64,000 bases of DNA from Heracleum sosnowskyi (GCA_030848705.1 CM061240.1:126716998-126780997); one strand, 5' to 3'; positions 1-12,300 are shown, counted from the stretch's first letter. Numbers and translations are program-made. Notes: a model not told the origin generated them from the sequence alone.

Positions 1-141
1 TTATTTAATAATTACAAAAATAAAAAAATTATTTTCATATCGTAAATACATCTTGGAATGTCATTTTCTTATAAAATTATAATGTATGCAAAAAATTAGA
101 CTCTTTTAACTTCATTTGACATGAATTTATATTGAAAATGT

Positions 142-330
142 TTACTCAGCTTCCATTGTAGAATCAGCTACTGTCTCTTGCTTCGAACTCTTCCATCTTA
201 CAGTACCTCCATTTAGACAAAACACAAACCCAAATTGAGACACAGTATCGTCTCTGTTTGTTTAGAAACTAGCATCAGTGTAACCTCTTACAACTAGCTT
301 CTCATCTCCTCCATATACCAAGAATGAATC
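142..330 (-). pseudogene. Ty1/copia pol fragment (RNase H region)
   Basis: On the minus strand one frame reads a copia RNase H segment: DSFLVYGGDEK, LVVRGYTDASF, then a stop, then SQFGFVFCLNGG and SSKQETVADSTMEAE before a second stop. These phrases are typical of the C-terminal part of copia polyproteins. Only about 63 codons remain, with an internal TAA, so it is a dead fragment. No LTR belonging to it can be recognised in the window; the LTR-like sequence that follows at 352 is on the wrong side to be its own 3' LTR. Confidence 0.8.
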
Positions 331-607
331 TGTTGCCCAGTAATTAACAATTGTAGAAGGGGGGTTGAATACAATTGTATAAGATTCTCGACTTAATAAA
401 CACAAATATGAATTAATAACAGCTTTATTAATTCTGGTATAAAACTGTTACAAAACTTTCTCAAGAAATTCTGATGTTTTTGAAAGCTTTTAGGTTACAA
501 TGATACTCGTGTAAACTATTACAATATGCAAAACCTAAATTGTGTTTATATACTACACAAATACTCAATCAATTATAAGATATGTTTAAATCAATTACAA
601 ATTATAT

Positions 608-1110
608 CACTACGTCAAATTTTGGCTTCCGTCACATCAAATACGTGTGGCTAAGCACTTTACGTCACGTTTTAATTTTTCAGCAAAGTGTCACCTAAGG
701 TCGGATCATTTTACGCCCCCTACGGCCACACCCCAGCTGTGTGGCTGTAACTCAAAACAGAGTGACTAAAGCATACCACCCCTTGGGTCTGACAGCCCCT
801 GTTTTAAGCTCAAAAGTGTGACTAAATACCAGCTTTCAGCCACAGGATGGGTCGTGGCTAAAGAGAATTAATAACGTGGCTAAATACCAACATTCATCAA
901 AGGCTTAGTTTTGGTCGCACTATTTATTAGTAAATCGTGGCAAAAAACTTGGGTATGGCCACATTTTATAATTTTTCTGTGGTCGTTTGTATGTTTTATA
1001 TACTATTAAACAACTGCTTTTAGTCACTAATAATTGTAGTAACTATCCCCCAATATAATATAATAGGTAGTGTGGCTGAAGTGTGGTACTAGCCACACAT
1101 ACTTAACCAC
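608..1110. repeat. Left subterminal repeats of the CACTA element
   Basis: Short motifs around GTGTGGCTAAA and its complement TTTAGCCACAC recur in both orientations with variation, for example near 645, 735, 825, 865 and 1,070-1,100. In En/Spm-type elements such subterminal arrays are the binding sites of the TnpA protein. That role here is inferred from position and the family. Confidence 0.7.
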
Positions 1111-1449
1111 ATCACAAACAGGTTTCATTTGTAATATAAATGACCACGGCCGTACCAAAAAGCCGATACAAATCACAATACCAAAAGGCCACAATCCAAT
1201 TCAAAAAGGCGACAATATGCAAACAAGTAAAATGCCAAAATACAAGTAAAAAAAAATGCCAAATTCCAAACTAGTCCATATTAATCCATAAAATCCATAC
1301 TAAATCCATGATCCATAACAACGATATGGAGTATAACTCCACAATCCATAAAAACCACATAACCATAACCAGAGTACAGAAAATTAACAACTTATCGAAA
1401 AGTTCACAACCAGAAAACCACATTAACATGAGTCAAATTAAGTTTACAA

Positions 1450-4400
1450 TTACACCACCAGCTTCCGCTTCTTCCTCAGCTTGTCTGCCTTGTTCGCCTT
1501 AGCCTTTGAACGTGTTACTGGGGAACCTGTAATGGTATTACATCTCTTCTTCTCCTTCTTAACTTGATCTGCGCTATGTTCTTCCTTAGCTTGAGCTGCG
1601 CTATGTTCTTCCCCTTTCCCATTGGCCGTTGGATTTGGTACCTAGAGTAAAACATGAAAACAAATATGATGATCATTCCAACAGCCCTCAAGTTAAGACC
1701 ATTCTAACACAAGTAATGTAATTCTATAGATAAGCAAGTTAAGACCGTTGGACAAGTAATGTTATTTAATTAAAGCTCCATCATTTTAAACAAAATTATA
1801 AAGCAGGATAATAAATGCACACAACCAAAATGGAATGCAAAGTAAGAAACGTACTTGATGATCAATTATCTTGATAAGGTTTTTGGGCCAAGCCACAAAA
1901 GAACCCAAAGCATCCTCAACTGTCCGCATATCACCGGCTTCATAAGGTAAGAATGCTGCCCCCTTCACAACTTCATCAACAGAAACTCTATAGCAATCAT
2001 CTTGTAGGGGGACTCCATGAATGGTTTGTCCTTTCTGGTCTGAAAGGATAGCTGTACCACGTGCAACCGGGTTGTTCAAATTCAACATATACAGAGTACA
2101 CTTCATTGGCTACAAAAGTACGTGGCATAATTAACATCATAAAGGTAAAGTGAACTAATATACATACACATTTAGAAATATAATACATACCGATTGGACA
2201 ACTGTTGAGGTTTGATTTGACTGAGATGGCGACTGAGATGGCATTTGACCAGAGATAGTGCTAGGCTGAGATAAATTAATCTTCTTCCTGGTTCCGGATC
2301 TAATTACCTTTTCCTACAAAAGTAGAAGCATAATTGCCAACATATTAAAGTTAAAGTTAATCTCAATATACATGTGCATTTAGCAATGTTGTAATACCTG
2401 TTGCACAATTGTTGGATCTTCTTGTGATTTAGTGGTACGCGGAGATATATAAACTTTCCTCCTGGTGGTGATGACCTTTTGCGCCATTATGGATGTGTCG
2501 GCAGTGATCACCTTTTGCGCCATTATGGATGTGTCGGCAGTAGGAGTCACTTGCTTCTCCACAGATTTAACCTACAATTTAAGAAATTTGGACAAGAAAT
2601 CAGCAACTACTGGGAAAAAATTAAAAAGAAATTAAAGTAGCCATTACTTACAGGTGTTAAAAACTCTGTCGATGCTGGGATGGTAACATTAATGCAGCTG
2701 TCCCTCGAACCATTCCCACTTATCGGTGTTCCCTACAGAATGTAACGTGAAATGGGAAAGTCAAGTGATAACACAAGTTTTGTAAACTATGTTTTGGAAT
2801 ATAGACACAAGATAACTAAATTCCAACACAAAAAACTCCAACAATTTACGTAGTGCTTACATCTTGTTTTGTTGCTGAAAGCAGTCCTTGCGAATCCAAT
2901 TGAGCCATGACTTTATTCAGTTTATTGTTCGTTGCCTCCATCTGCAACGACAGGTTCTTCAGCTCTTCATCATTCTTCTCACGCAGCAGTTTCTCATTTT
3001 CCAATTGAAGCTCCAGAATCTTGATTTTATCTTTTCCTGTTGTCCTTTGCCGAGGACAATGCCAGTACGCACTGGGAGTGACTCCACAACCAACACCTCT
3101 CAAGTATGAACCCTGCTCCCTGCCAAAAACCACTGTAAGGGCATCCTCGTCCGGCCCAATCTTGATTAGTCCGTCCTTTATCTGTGCTTCAATATCCATC
3201 TGTAAAGAAAAAAGTGAAGAAAATTAGTAACAAGGACATGTTCTTCACTTTAGGATATACTAACTCTCATATTTAAACTTACTAAATAATCTGCCATGCT
3301 CTTCACTTTTGGATCTACCAACTCTCCATCTTTGTTTTCCCTCCCCTTCCTCCACATAAAACACGGGTGGGGACATCATCAACCTTTATTTCATTTTTTG
3401 AAACCTTGCATAATGCAACGATGACACAATCAGACATTTAATATCCAAAATAATCACTAGTAACACAATAAAAACACATCTGAATTACCAATTTTTCTTT
3501 GAGACGAGGGTATCCTCCTCGTCCCAAGCGATGATCAAAAACGGACCGTGATCGCGCAATTTTCGTAGTTTTGGAGACATCCTTGCAATAGTCAAAAGAA
3601 TTATTTCAGCAAAGTGCATTGGAAAAATATGTTAATTCAAACGATGATCCGTATATTAAAGTATTACAACCTTGAATTTATCCGTTTGCGTGTGGGCTAC
3701 GAACCTATCCCAATCAGCTTGCTCTACCAGTGTACGATACTGCCTAGGAACTTTTGCAAGTTTTGCTGGTTTATTCAGGTTAGGTTGTATGAATCTTGCA
3801 TACATCTTTCTTCTGAAATTGCGAAGCAGCCCACCAAGCCGAGTCATTGTAAACTTTAGACGACAAAGTTCTATATTAAAAAAATGCTGCAATATATAAT
3901 ACATGGTGTTAATACACATAAAAGGCAAGCAGATAAGTTCAACAATAGTGTTTCATATTAAAAATGTAACATATATTTAGAGTACTTAATGCGAAGTAGC
4001 TGATTTACTGTTACTTGATCCCACAGCTTAGCCTTCACTTCTTTTGGCACCTCCTTCCATGTTAACCATCTTAAGCCAACATGCTCCCTGACCGTGTCTC
4101 CCAAAAAGCTCGTAAATTCTGATCTGTATTCCCCCATTAACCTACCAAGTGAGTCAAATTCAACCTCATGTCTTTTTCCACCAGAGTTTGTAAACCTGGT
4201 ACGCAGCTTCGGCAACCTGGTTAGCCCCCTCTTAGCTTTGACATCATTCTTTTGTTGCACCTTTTTGCACTCTTCTACTTCTTCTTCTGTGTTTTCTCCT
4301 TCGTCTTCTACTTCTGTGCTTTCTTCTTCTTCGCTACACTCTTCCGTTGAATATTGTTCCTCAAATTCCTCATTGTCCTCACCTACAACCAGTATAAGAA

Positions 4401-4822
4401 CCCTTAGCAATTACAGGATTTATCTGTTCAATATACATACACATGCATAAATATGAGAAGTCAAAAATTAGTCTACCTAGGTATTCTTCTTCAACGCAAA
4501 CTGGTGCAGTAGCTGTGGACCAGGAATGGAAGACATGAATCTTGCAGACTCCAGTCATGGTAGAAGCAACAGCCAACTCTTTTAAGTCACTGTCTCCAAG
4601 GATCAAACCATATCCATGATCCGGGGTCACCCCGTCTTTCATGAAATAAAGCTTATCATCATCCGAAACTACATCCGCTACCAAATCCCTAACTTGTTTA
4701 ACAGTCATGTTGTAGACTTCCATTCCGTCGAACACCTTTGCCTTAGGACCGGTGTATTGCCACTTAACCTTTGTCATGAACTGACCCCCATAGTAAACAA
4801 CTAACCTGTACTTCTTTCCCAT
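1450..4822 (-). pseudogene. TnpA-like CACTA protein (plant Transposase_24 / PB1-like), frameshifted
   Basis: Eleven exons can be chained on the minus strand with GT-AG junctions: 4822-4477, 4382-4015, 3886-3671, 3581 to about 3490, about 3394-3296, 3199-2861, 2732-2652, 2571-2398, about 2314-2192, about 2111-1854 and about 1640-1450. The start MGKKYRLVVYYGG opens a PB1-like N-terminal domain. An acidic Glu-rich stretch follows, then the plant En/Spm transposase_24 core (phrases SFLGDTVREHV, TRLGGLLRNFRRKMY, HRLGRGGYPRLKEKL, MWRKGRENKDGELVDPK, GSYLRGVGCGVTPS). After these come a coiled coil, a Ser/Gln-rich linker with a 12-residue tandem repeat, a DUF8039-like segment (VSVDEV, GSFVAWP) and a lysine-rich tail resembling a nuclear localisation signal. 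The fifth exon opens in one frame but its conserved part lies in another, so one base seems lost near 3,358. In this family the protein binds subterminal repeats and the promoter. Confidence 0.78.
2469..2540 (-). repeat. 36-bp tandem duplication in a TnpA-like exon
   Basis: Two adjacent identical or near-identical 36-bp units encode the repeated 12-residue phrase TADTSIMAQKVI. The length is a multiple of three, so the frame is kept. It lies in the low-complexity linker of the TnpA-like protein. Confidence 0.75.
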
Positions 4823-5295
4823 GGTACTCAAATTAGCTGTAGACAACAAGCACAACAATGTCAGATATTAATACATCAACATTAAAGCATAGTAGTATTA
4901 TTCATATAATTGGAACTCAATTCGTCTCAATCTCTCAAATACAACTCAAATATGCAATCTCTCCAACCATATATCTCAAACATATATCTCTCAAACATGC
5001 AATAACTGAAATAGTCTGTGGAAGAATGGTTTACCTGCGACAAGCAAGGTGATTTAAACGCCGGTGGAAAAAACCCTAATTTCAAGAACATAAACCAGAT
5101 TGGGTCACCAGATCTGACCGACGGTGTAACCTAATTTCACCGACTGAAAGTTGTGGAGAGATTATGGTGCACAGAGAGGGAGAGTTTGAATGTGAGTTGG
5201 GTAAAGTGATGTTGAAAGTGAATTGGGGGGAAATTTGATATTTTGGGAAAGTCTAGCCGCCTGTGTAGTGGGGGGAAGTGAATTGGTAAAGTGAA

Positions 5296-6531
5296 TTCGG
5301 GGTCGAATCTCGTTCTTTCGAGTAGTACTTTGGTCAGATCCCTCAAAAAATGTCGTACAAGATAAATTCCCGATTTTTCGATTATTTTTCCCCAACATCA
5401 CAATGCGTATCTATTAACATCCGTACGGTTGGATCGTCGAAAAATGCATTAAAAAAAATTATTTCCACTTTCGGGGTCGAATCTCGTTCTTTCGAGTAGT
5501 ACTTTGGCCAGATCCCTCAAAAAATGTCGTACAAGATAAATTCCCGATTTTTCGATTATTTTTCCCCAACATCACAATGCGTATCCATTAACATCCGTAC
5601 GGTTGGATCGTCGAAAAATGCATTAAAAAAAATTATTTCCACTTTCGGGGTCGAATCTCGTTCTTTCGAGTAGTACTTTGGCCAGATCCCTCAAAAAATG
5701 TCGTACAAGATAAATTCCTGATTTTTCGATTATTTTTCCCCAACATCACAATGCGTATCCATTAACATCCGTACGGTTGGATCGTCGAAAAATGCATTAA
5801 AAAAATTATTTCCACTTTCGGGGTCGAATCTCGTTCTTTCGAGTAGTACTTTGGCCAGATCCCTCAAAAAATGTCGTACAAGATAAATTCCCGATTTTTC
5901 GATTATTTTTCCCCAACATCACAATGCGTATCCATTAACATCCGTACGGTTGGATCGTCAAAAAATGCATTAAAAAAAATTATTTCCACTTTCGGGGTCG
6001 AATCTCGTTCTTTCGAGTAGTACTTTGGCCAGATCCCTCAAAAAATGTCGTACAAGATAAATTCCCGATTTTTCGATTATTTTTCCCCAACATCACAATG
6101 CGTATCCATTAACATCCGTACGGTTGGATCGTCGAAAAATGCATTAAAAAAAATTATTTCCACTTTCGGGGTCGAATCTCGTTCTTTCGAGTAGTACTTT
6201 GGCCAGATCCCTCAAAAAATGTCGTACAAGATAAATTCCCGATTTTTCGATTATTTTTCCCCAACATCACAATGCGTATCCATTAACATCCGTACGGTTG
6301 GATCGTCGAAAAATGCATTAAAAAAAATTATTTCCACTTTCGGGGTCGAATCTCGTTCTTTCGAGTAGTACTTTGGCCAGATCCCTCAAAAAATGTCGTA
6401 CAAGATAAATTCCCGATTTTTCGATTATTTTTCCCCAACATCACAATGCGTATCCATTAACATTCGTACGGTTGGATCGTCGAAAAATGCATTAAAAAAA
6501 TTATTTCCACTTTCGGGGTCGAATCTCGTTA
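5296..6531. repeat. 174-bp tandem repeat (7 copies) between the divergent CACTA genes
   Basis: Unit starts marked by TTCGGGGTCGAATCTCG occur at 5296, 5470, 5644, 5817, 5991, 6165, 6339 and 6512. That gives seven full units of 173-174 bp and a 20-bp remnant. Copies differ by only a few bases each, so the array is recently homogenised. It lies between the start of the minus-strand TnpA-like gene (4,822) and the plus-strand transposase gene (6,910), that is in the shared promoter region. Each unit holds short palindromic pieces such as TCTCGTTCTTTCGAG. Open frames within it arise only because 174 is divisible by three. Confidence 0.95.
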
Positions 6532-6909
6532 TTTTATTTGGGCCAACACTATTCTATTTGGGCCAACACTATTCTAATTGGGCCTTGAACAGGTTCAGTC
6601 CAGAGGGAGTAGCGCGCGGCTATGGGGGTCAAATACCTAAGTGGAAAGTTTATTCTCTCAATTGGAAACCACACTAGCTGCCGCTTCTAATCGGATTCAA
6701 ACAAGTAGCTTCAAACAAGCAGCCGACAGAAACCACTCATACTTTCATCCACAACGATTTCATCCCTAATTTCAGTAAGTCATGTGTTAAATATATGCTA
6801 ATTTTTGAATTTTATGCTTTGATATATGCTCGTAATTGCTGTAGTTATGCTCTAATATGCTCGTAATTGGTTTAGTTATGCTCTAATATGCTCATAATAG
6901 GCTGTAGTT

Positions 6910-9900
6910 ATGGATAAGTCTTGGATGGTAACCGATAGAAACAGTGAACCATATATGGATGGAGTTGTAGCATTTATCGATTTTGCGGTTTCTCATCTGA
7001 ATATGTCAACGAAGACTATTCCATGTCCATGTGTAAGCTGTTTAAACCACTTCTCTCTTTCGGTGGATGAGGTCCATTACCACTTACTCGTTAAGGGATT
7101 CGATCGGAATTATACAAGGTGGATTAAACATGGAGAGGAAGACAAGCCAACAACTTTCAACCAGTTTGATGCAGTAGAATTTCCAACAGATGCTGCAGAA
7201 ACAATAGAAATGGTAAAAGCTACGGAAGACAATTTCATAGCTGACATTGACAAGTTTCAAGAACTACTTGCAGATGCGGAGAAGCCCTTGTATAAATATT
7301 GTCCTAACTTCACAAAGTTGTCTGCAACAGTTGAACTACTAAACTTGAAGAGTAAGCATGGAATGACAAATAATTGCTTTACTGAAATGCTACTTCTGTT
7401 GAAAAGGATGCTGCCTGCAGAAGGTAGCGAGATGGTGAACAACACATATGAGGCCAAAAAGATAATGACAGCAATGGGGTCAGGATACGAAAAGATACAT
7501 GCTTGCATTAACAACTGCATTCTTTACAGGAAGGATTACAAGGACATGGTGGTATGTCCAACTTGTGGCATGTCACGGTGGAAGGTGGATGAGAAGACTA
7601 AAGTCATATACGAAAATGTTCCTACAAAGGTATTATGGTACTTCCCCCTTATTCCACGACTGAAACGACTTTATAAAGTGAAAAGCATATCAAAAGATTT
7701 GATATGGCACTCCACCAGTTCGAAAAAGCCCGGTGTTCTACGGCACCCATCTGATTCACCTGCATGGAAAGCAATAGACGACAAATTTCCGGAAATTGCA
7801 TCTGATCCAAGAAATCTTCGGCTTGGCATTTCCACAGACGGGGTTGATGTAAACAGAGGGAATAGGAATCACAGTGTGTGGCCAGTATTAACTGTCATTT
7901 ACAACCTTCCACCTTGGTTGTGTATGAAAAGAAAGTTCATCATGCTTTCGTTATTAATATCGGGAACGCCTGGAAACGATATCGATGTGTTTTTGGATCC
8001 TTTGATCGATGATCTGGAGCTCTTGTTTGAAGAAGGTGTTGAAACATATGATTCATATGCACAGGAACAATTCACTTTACGTGCTGTTGTCTTATGGACG
8101 ATTAATGATTACCCTGCTCTTGGTGCATTATGTGGCTGTCCTTATAGTGGATTCCATGGTTGTGTGGTGTGCAGGAAAGAAACTCATTGTGTAAGACTTC
8201 CGTTCTCTGCCAAGCAGAGTTATGGTGGTCACCGAAGATATCTACCATATAGTCATCCCTTCAGAAAGCAAACTAAGGCATTCAATGGAAAAGAAGAGTG
8301 GGGAACTGCTGCAGATCCTATGACAGGGGAAGAAATATTCAACGAGGTTAAATTTATTCGGAATATGTGGGGGAAGGGATTTAAGGATAAAGATTCAGAA
8401 CTGATGGAGACTTCGACTGGAAGAGGGGGGAAAACAAAAAAGAGAAAATCAGAAGGGGGTGGTAGCACAAATTCCGGACAGAAAGAACAGACCTATTGGA
8501 AGAAATTCAACATATGGAATCGACGACTTAGGTATTGGCGGTATAATTTGGTCCAACATTGTATTGATTTCATGCACACTGAGAAGAATGTGGCTGAGAG
8601 TATTATCGGAACATTACTAAATGTTCCGGGCAAGACGAAAGATGGGTTGCAAGCTCGAAAGGATCTGGCACATTTTGGGATAAGACAAGAGTTGCAGGCT
8701 AAAAGTCAAGGCGAGAAGACATTACTTCCTGCAGCCTGCTACACATTAACTAAAGATGAAAAAGACATGTTCTGTGGCACATTACACAACTTAAGGGCTC
8801 CGCAAGGTTATTGTTCCAACTTTTCTAGTTTGGTGAATGAAAAGGATAGGAAGCTTATGGGACTTAAATCACATGATTACCATATGCTTATGCAACAGTT
8901 CTTGCCAATTGCAATACGGTCTATCATGCCTAAACCCACAAGATATGCTATTATCAGACTTTGTTTTTTTTTCAAATCAATATGTAGCAAAGAAATCAAT
9001 GTAGAAGAACTCGATAAATTGCATGAGGAGCTTTGTGTTACACTGTGCTTGATGGAGAAATACTTTACCCCATCCTTTCTTGATGTTATGCTTCATCTAA
9101 CTGTGCACCTTGTTAGAGAGGTCAAATTATGTGGCCCAATATGCTTTCGGTGGATGTATCCCTTTGAGAGGATGATGAAAGTTATTAAAGGGCATGTGCG
9201 GAACAAAGCTTACCCAGAAGGATGCATTGCTGAGGAGCATATTGCAGAAGAAACAATTGCGTTCTTCAACGAATACAAAAAATGCATGAGGTCCATTGAT
9301 ATTCCAGAACACCAGCACAACACATCTAAAAATGGTAATGAAGAGGGAATTCCTTTGTCAGCTGGTAAACCAGTTGAAGTTTCTCAAGATCTCTACATGA
9401 AAGCACATTTCTATGTACTGCAAAATACGCCTGAAGTTGTGCCGTATATCGAGTAAGGACTCCTACTGAACATGTTTATTTGTGTTTTTCTTTTATTTAA
9501 CAGTAGGATCAGATTTGATACTCATTTTTGTACTTGCAGACAACACATGACATTTTTGGAAAACAAACATCCTGGTAAATGACAAGCATGGCTGGAGAAA
9601 GAGCATAGCACAACGTTTGGTCACTGGTTACGCAACAAGGTAATATTTAAATCAGTATGATCTTAGTTTTTTCTCAATTGTAATTTGTGCAAGCTGAATC
9701 TTATCCTTGTTATTGTGTAATTTAGGTTGAAAGCGAGTTATCGATCTCCAACGAAAGTGTATCAGAAACAGTTAAGTGGATCTCACATGGAGCACGCAGA
9801 ATCGTGAACAAATACGATGTATATGACATCAATGGCTATACATTTCGTACAAAAATTCGTGATGGCAGAATTCACCAGAACAGTGGGGTTTGTGTAGAGG

Positions 9901-10367
9901 CAACTGAGATGCACATTTCTAAAGAAGTAGTAACCTATGGAAAGAACTTTTATTATGGGGTTCTACGAGAGATATGGGTACTAGATTATCATATTAAGAA
10001 AATTCCTCTTTTCATGTGCGACTGGGTTGACAGTAGAAATGGTGTCAAGCAAGATGGCATGGGTTACACGTTGGTCGAACTTAACAGATTAGGCCACAAG
10101 GATGATCCGTTCATATTGGCCTCACAAGCACGACAGGTGTTTTATGTTAAAGACCAGCTGGATAAAAAAATGTCTATTGTCTTGATGACACCTCCTAAGA
10201 ATTATAGAGATCTGTACGATGATGTCAATGAGGATTTTAGTACTGTAATTTTTCCTCACAATGATAATATATTACCACCTGTAGATCCACGTGACTTGGG
10301 TAATGAATCTCGTGATGATTACTTTAGACAGGACTGTAAGGGTATTATTATACGTAATGCTAACTGA
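6910..10367 (+). pseudogene. CACTA TNP2-type transposase, one in-frame stop
   Basis: Three exons fit GT-AG rules: 6910-9452, 9540-9639 and 9726-10367, together 1,095 codons. Exon 1 (847 residues) has the N-terminal transposase-associated Cys/His segment (CPCVSC), the Transposase_21 core (LRLGISTDGVDVNRG, PPWLCMKRKFIML, NDYPALG) and DUF4218 (CIDFMHTEKNVAESI, FPFERMMK-like). Exon 3 is the DUF4216 region (REIWVLDYHIKKIPLF, CDWVD, GYTLVELNRLG). Exon 2 carries the usual linker (WLEKEH, FGHWL) but is cut by TGA at 9580-9582, where the family normally has a coding residue. If intron 1 is not spliced, the protein ends at 9,456 after 848 residues, still containing the catalytic core. A 5'-UTR intron ending at about 6,907 is plausible. 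Confidence 0.88.
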
Positions 10368-10506
10368 ATCCGGTAATTATTATCATTATGTTTGTCATTT
10401 TCCATGTTTTTTATGTAATGCTAAATTCTATTGTATGGTTAAATTCTATGCTCTGTTTGAATTCCTGTTTTTTTCTCCAGGTGTGTGCAAAGAAAGAGGC
10501 CTGATC

Positions 10507-10943
10507 ATGATGTCGTCTTCAAATTCCTACAGCTCAAACCAAAATCGATGTGATCTGTGCTACTGTGGTCTTCCTGCCCGGATTAGAACATCAAACACAC
10601 TTGACAACCCTGGAAGAAGATTTCGGGTGTGCCACAAATCAAGTTCATTGGTAAGCTGATGTCTATCAGTTTCATCTGTTTAATTTAATAAACAGCTTTT
10701 AATTTGAATTCCCTTTTCAAGTCTTCTGGACCCAAATGTTCGTTTTGGGAATGGATTGATCCTGAACCAGTTGGCATGAAGATCAAGATCCAGAAAGAAG
10801 TTGATGTTGTGAAGACTGACCTGCAAAACTGCATGTCAACAGTTGAAGATCTTCGAAAGGAGGTTCATGTCATACGTGGGAAGTTGTATAATGTTATCAT
10901 TGTCTTGGTCATTTTCTTTGTTTTTTATTTGATGAAGAATTAA
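10507..10943 (+). CDS. GRF-type zinc-finger protein with C-terminal membrane anchor, inside the CACTA element
   Basis: Two exons, 10507-10650 and 10722-10943, give 121 residues with the frame intact. The N-terminal half has the GRF zinc-finger pattern: CYCG, then TSNTLDNPGRRFRVC, then a gap and CSFWEWID. The intron falls inside the finger, between SSSL and SSGPKC. A short coiled-coil segment (VDVVKTDLQNCMSTVEDLRKE) and a hydrophobic C-terminal segment (VIIVLVIFFVFYLM) follow. The gene lies about 140 bp after the transposase stop, on the same strand and well inside the terminal repeats, so it travels with the element. GRF fingers bind nucleic acid in other proteins; the job here is unknown. 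It could be a captured host gene or a standard accessory gene of this lineage. Confidence 0.75.
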
Positions 10944-11189
10944 TATGTAATGGTGAATTCTAATGTTGGCTGAATGACATGGATTAGTTGAATTGTTCTA
11001 GTTTTAAGCTTCATTATCAAGTTTTAAGCTCATCTGGTATGCAACTTGGATAAATCAAGTTTGTGTTTGTCATTTCTGGTTAATCTGCTATACCAATACT
11101 TCATGTCCAGTGGTCAAATATTGTGCCACACCCAAATGTAATAATGTGACAGATCAGTTGGAAATGAGGATCCTCAAAACAGAATGCTC

Positions 11190-11667
11190 TGTTCCTGAAA
11201 ACAGAGTACTTTTTAGTCACACAATAATACAGTCACTAGTTTTTAGCTGCCTTAGCGAACAAAGATCTGACATAATGCAGAAAACTCTACTTTTTAGTCA
11301 CATATCAAATGTAGTGACCATAGGTTATTTCACATTTAGCCACATCACCGAAAATGACTGTGACCGTTTGGTAACATTTAGATACAGCAGAGAAGCGTCA
11401 CTATTTTTTGTCACACTTCTATCTCTCAAGTATGACTATAAATGTTGGATTTGGTCAAAGTCAACCAAAAAAACATGCTGTTTCATCTCTCAATTGTCAC
11501 ACTTTTATAAATTGTGACTAAATCTGCCAAAAAATGTGTTTTCGGTCACTCAAAAAATAATTGTGTGGCTAAAACTTGGGACGATGACCTTTAGCCACTC
11601 GTTTTTTCCAAAGTGTCACAGCCCTTACTGTACAAAAGAGTGACGAAAGCCCAAATTTGACGTAGTA
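11190..11667. repeat. Right subterminal repeats of the CACTA element
   Basis: Variants of TTTTTAGTCACA and GTGTGGCTAAA recur in both orientations from about 11,210 to 11,640, mirroring the left end. No coding sequence is supported here. The 135-codon open frame at 11,110 runs through these repeats and is spurious. Confidence 0.7.
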
Positions 11668-11930
11668 TATTGATACATATCTAAATCGACAGCTGCATTC
11701 CTATAAACTAGGAACCGACAAATCAATCTCCTTATTTTTCTGGACTTGATAGTTATCTTGAAGTAATACTGATCAGCCTTCCAGTCCTGATGATAATCTT
11801 GATCACAGTCCTGATAGCAATCCTGATATTAACGCTCATGCAATACTGATGACGTCAGCACCTCAATGCTGATCAGTAGTCCAGATACGGATGATCATTG
11901 AATCATAATCTAACAATTTCCCCTAATCTC

Positions 11931-12300
11931 ATACTTTGTAAATAAAGTATAGATTCCTACTATTTTATGTGTATAAGGTATTAATTTATTGACTAAAGTT
12001 TTAATATACAATTATTCTCTCAAATTGACTTACATTTTTCGTTTATATATACACTAATAATATGCGAGTATTTCCTGTAAATCTTATTCTTTAAATATCG
12101 ATAATGGGTTAGTGATATATGATATTTTTTTGTAATTTTTTTAAAAACTTGATGTTATTAATATAACATTATATATTATTATTTACTAAATAAATTATCG
12201 CTGATTAATAATCTAATTAATCAATTCAATTAATTATCGATTATCCGATTTTAGATACATCTTCCCGACTAATAGCGATTTACGTCCTTTAGACTACTAT
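11931..12300. other. AT-rich intergenic spacer
   Basis: A very AT-rich stretch between the CACTA insertion site and the flippase gene. I see no coding sequence or recognisable element. Confidence 0.5.

Larger units (their letters stand above)
608..11667 (+). mobile_element. CACTA (En/Spm-type) DNA transposon, 11.06 kb
   Basis: The left end starts CACTACGTCAAATTTTGG at 608. The right end, read inward on the minus strand from 11,667, is TACTACGTCAAATTTGGG, so the terminal inverted repeats match over about 28 bp apart from the outermost base and small indels. Both ends are flanked by TAT (605-607 and 11,668-11,670), the 3-bp target duplication expected of CACTA elements. Inside are a TNP2-type transposase gene on +, a TnpA-like gene on -, a GRF zinc-finger gene, a 174-bp minisatellite and subterminal repeats. 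The last base of the right terminus is A where CACTA symmetry requires G, and both main genes carry a lesion. It therefore looks recently active but now defective. Confidence 0.93.
352..11915 (-). mobile_element. Putative LTR (about 500 bp) split by the CACTA insertion
   Basis: Removing the CACTA element joins 352-607 to 11,671-11,915 into about 500 bp. Read on the minus strand this begins TGTTAGATTATG just after a purine tract (GGGGAAAT) and ends CCCTTCTACA, so it has TG...CA ends and a polypurine tract upstream, as a 3' LTR would. The internal region to its right is nearly all lost and I see no target duplication. This reading is inference from the ends only. Confidence 0.4.

Noticed and set aside
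6393..6677. Open frame across the last 174-bp repeat unit
   Set aside because: It is open only because 174 is a multiple of three; it resembles nothing and lies in the promoter array.
11110..11517. 135-codon frame near the right end of the CACTA element
   Set aside because: It runs through subterminal repeats and has no family resemblance.
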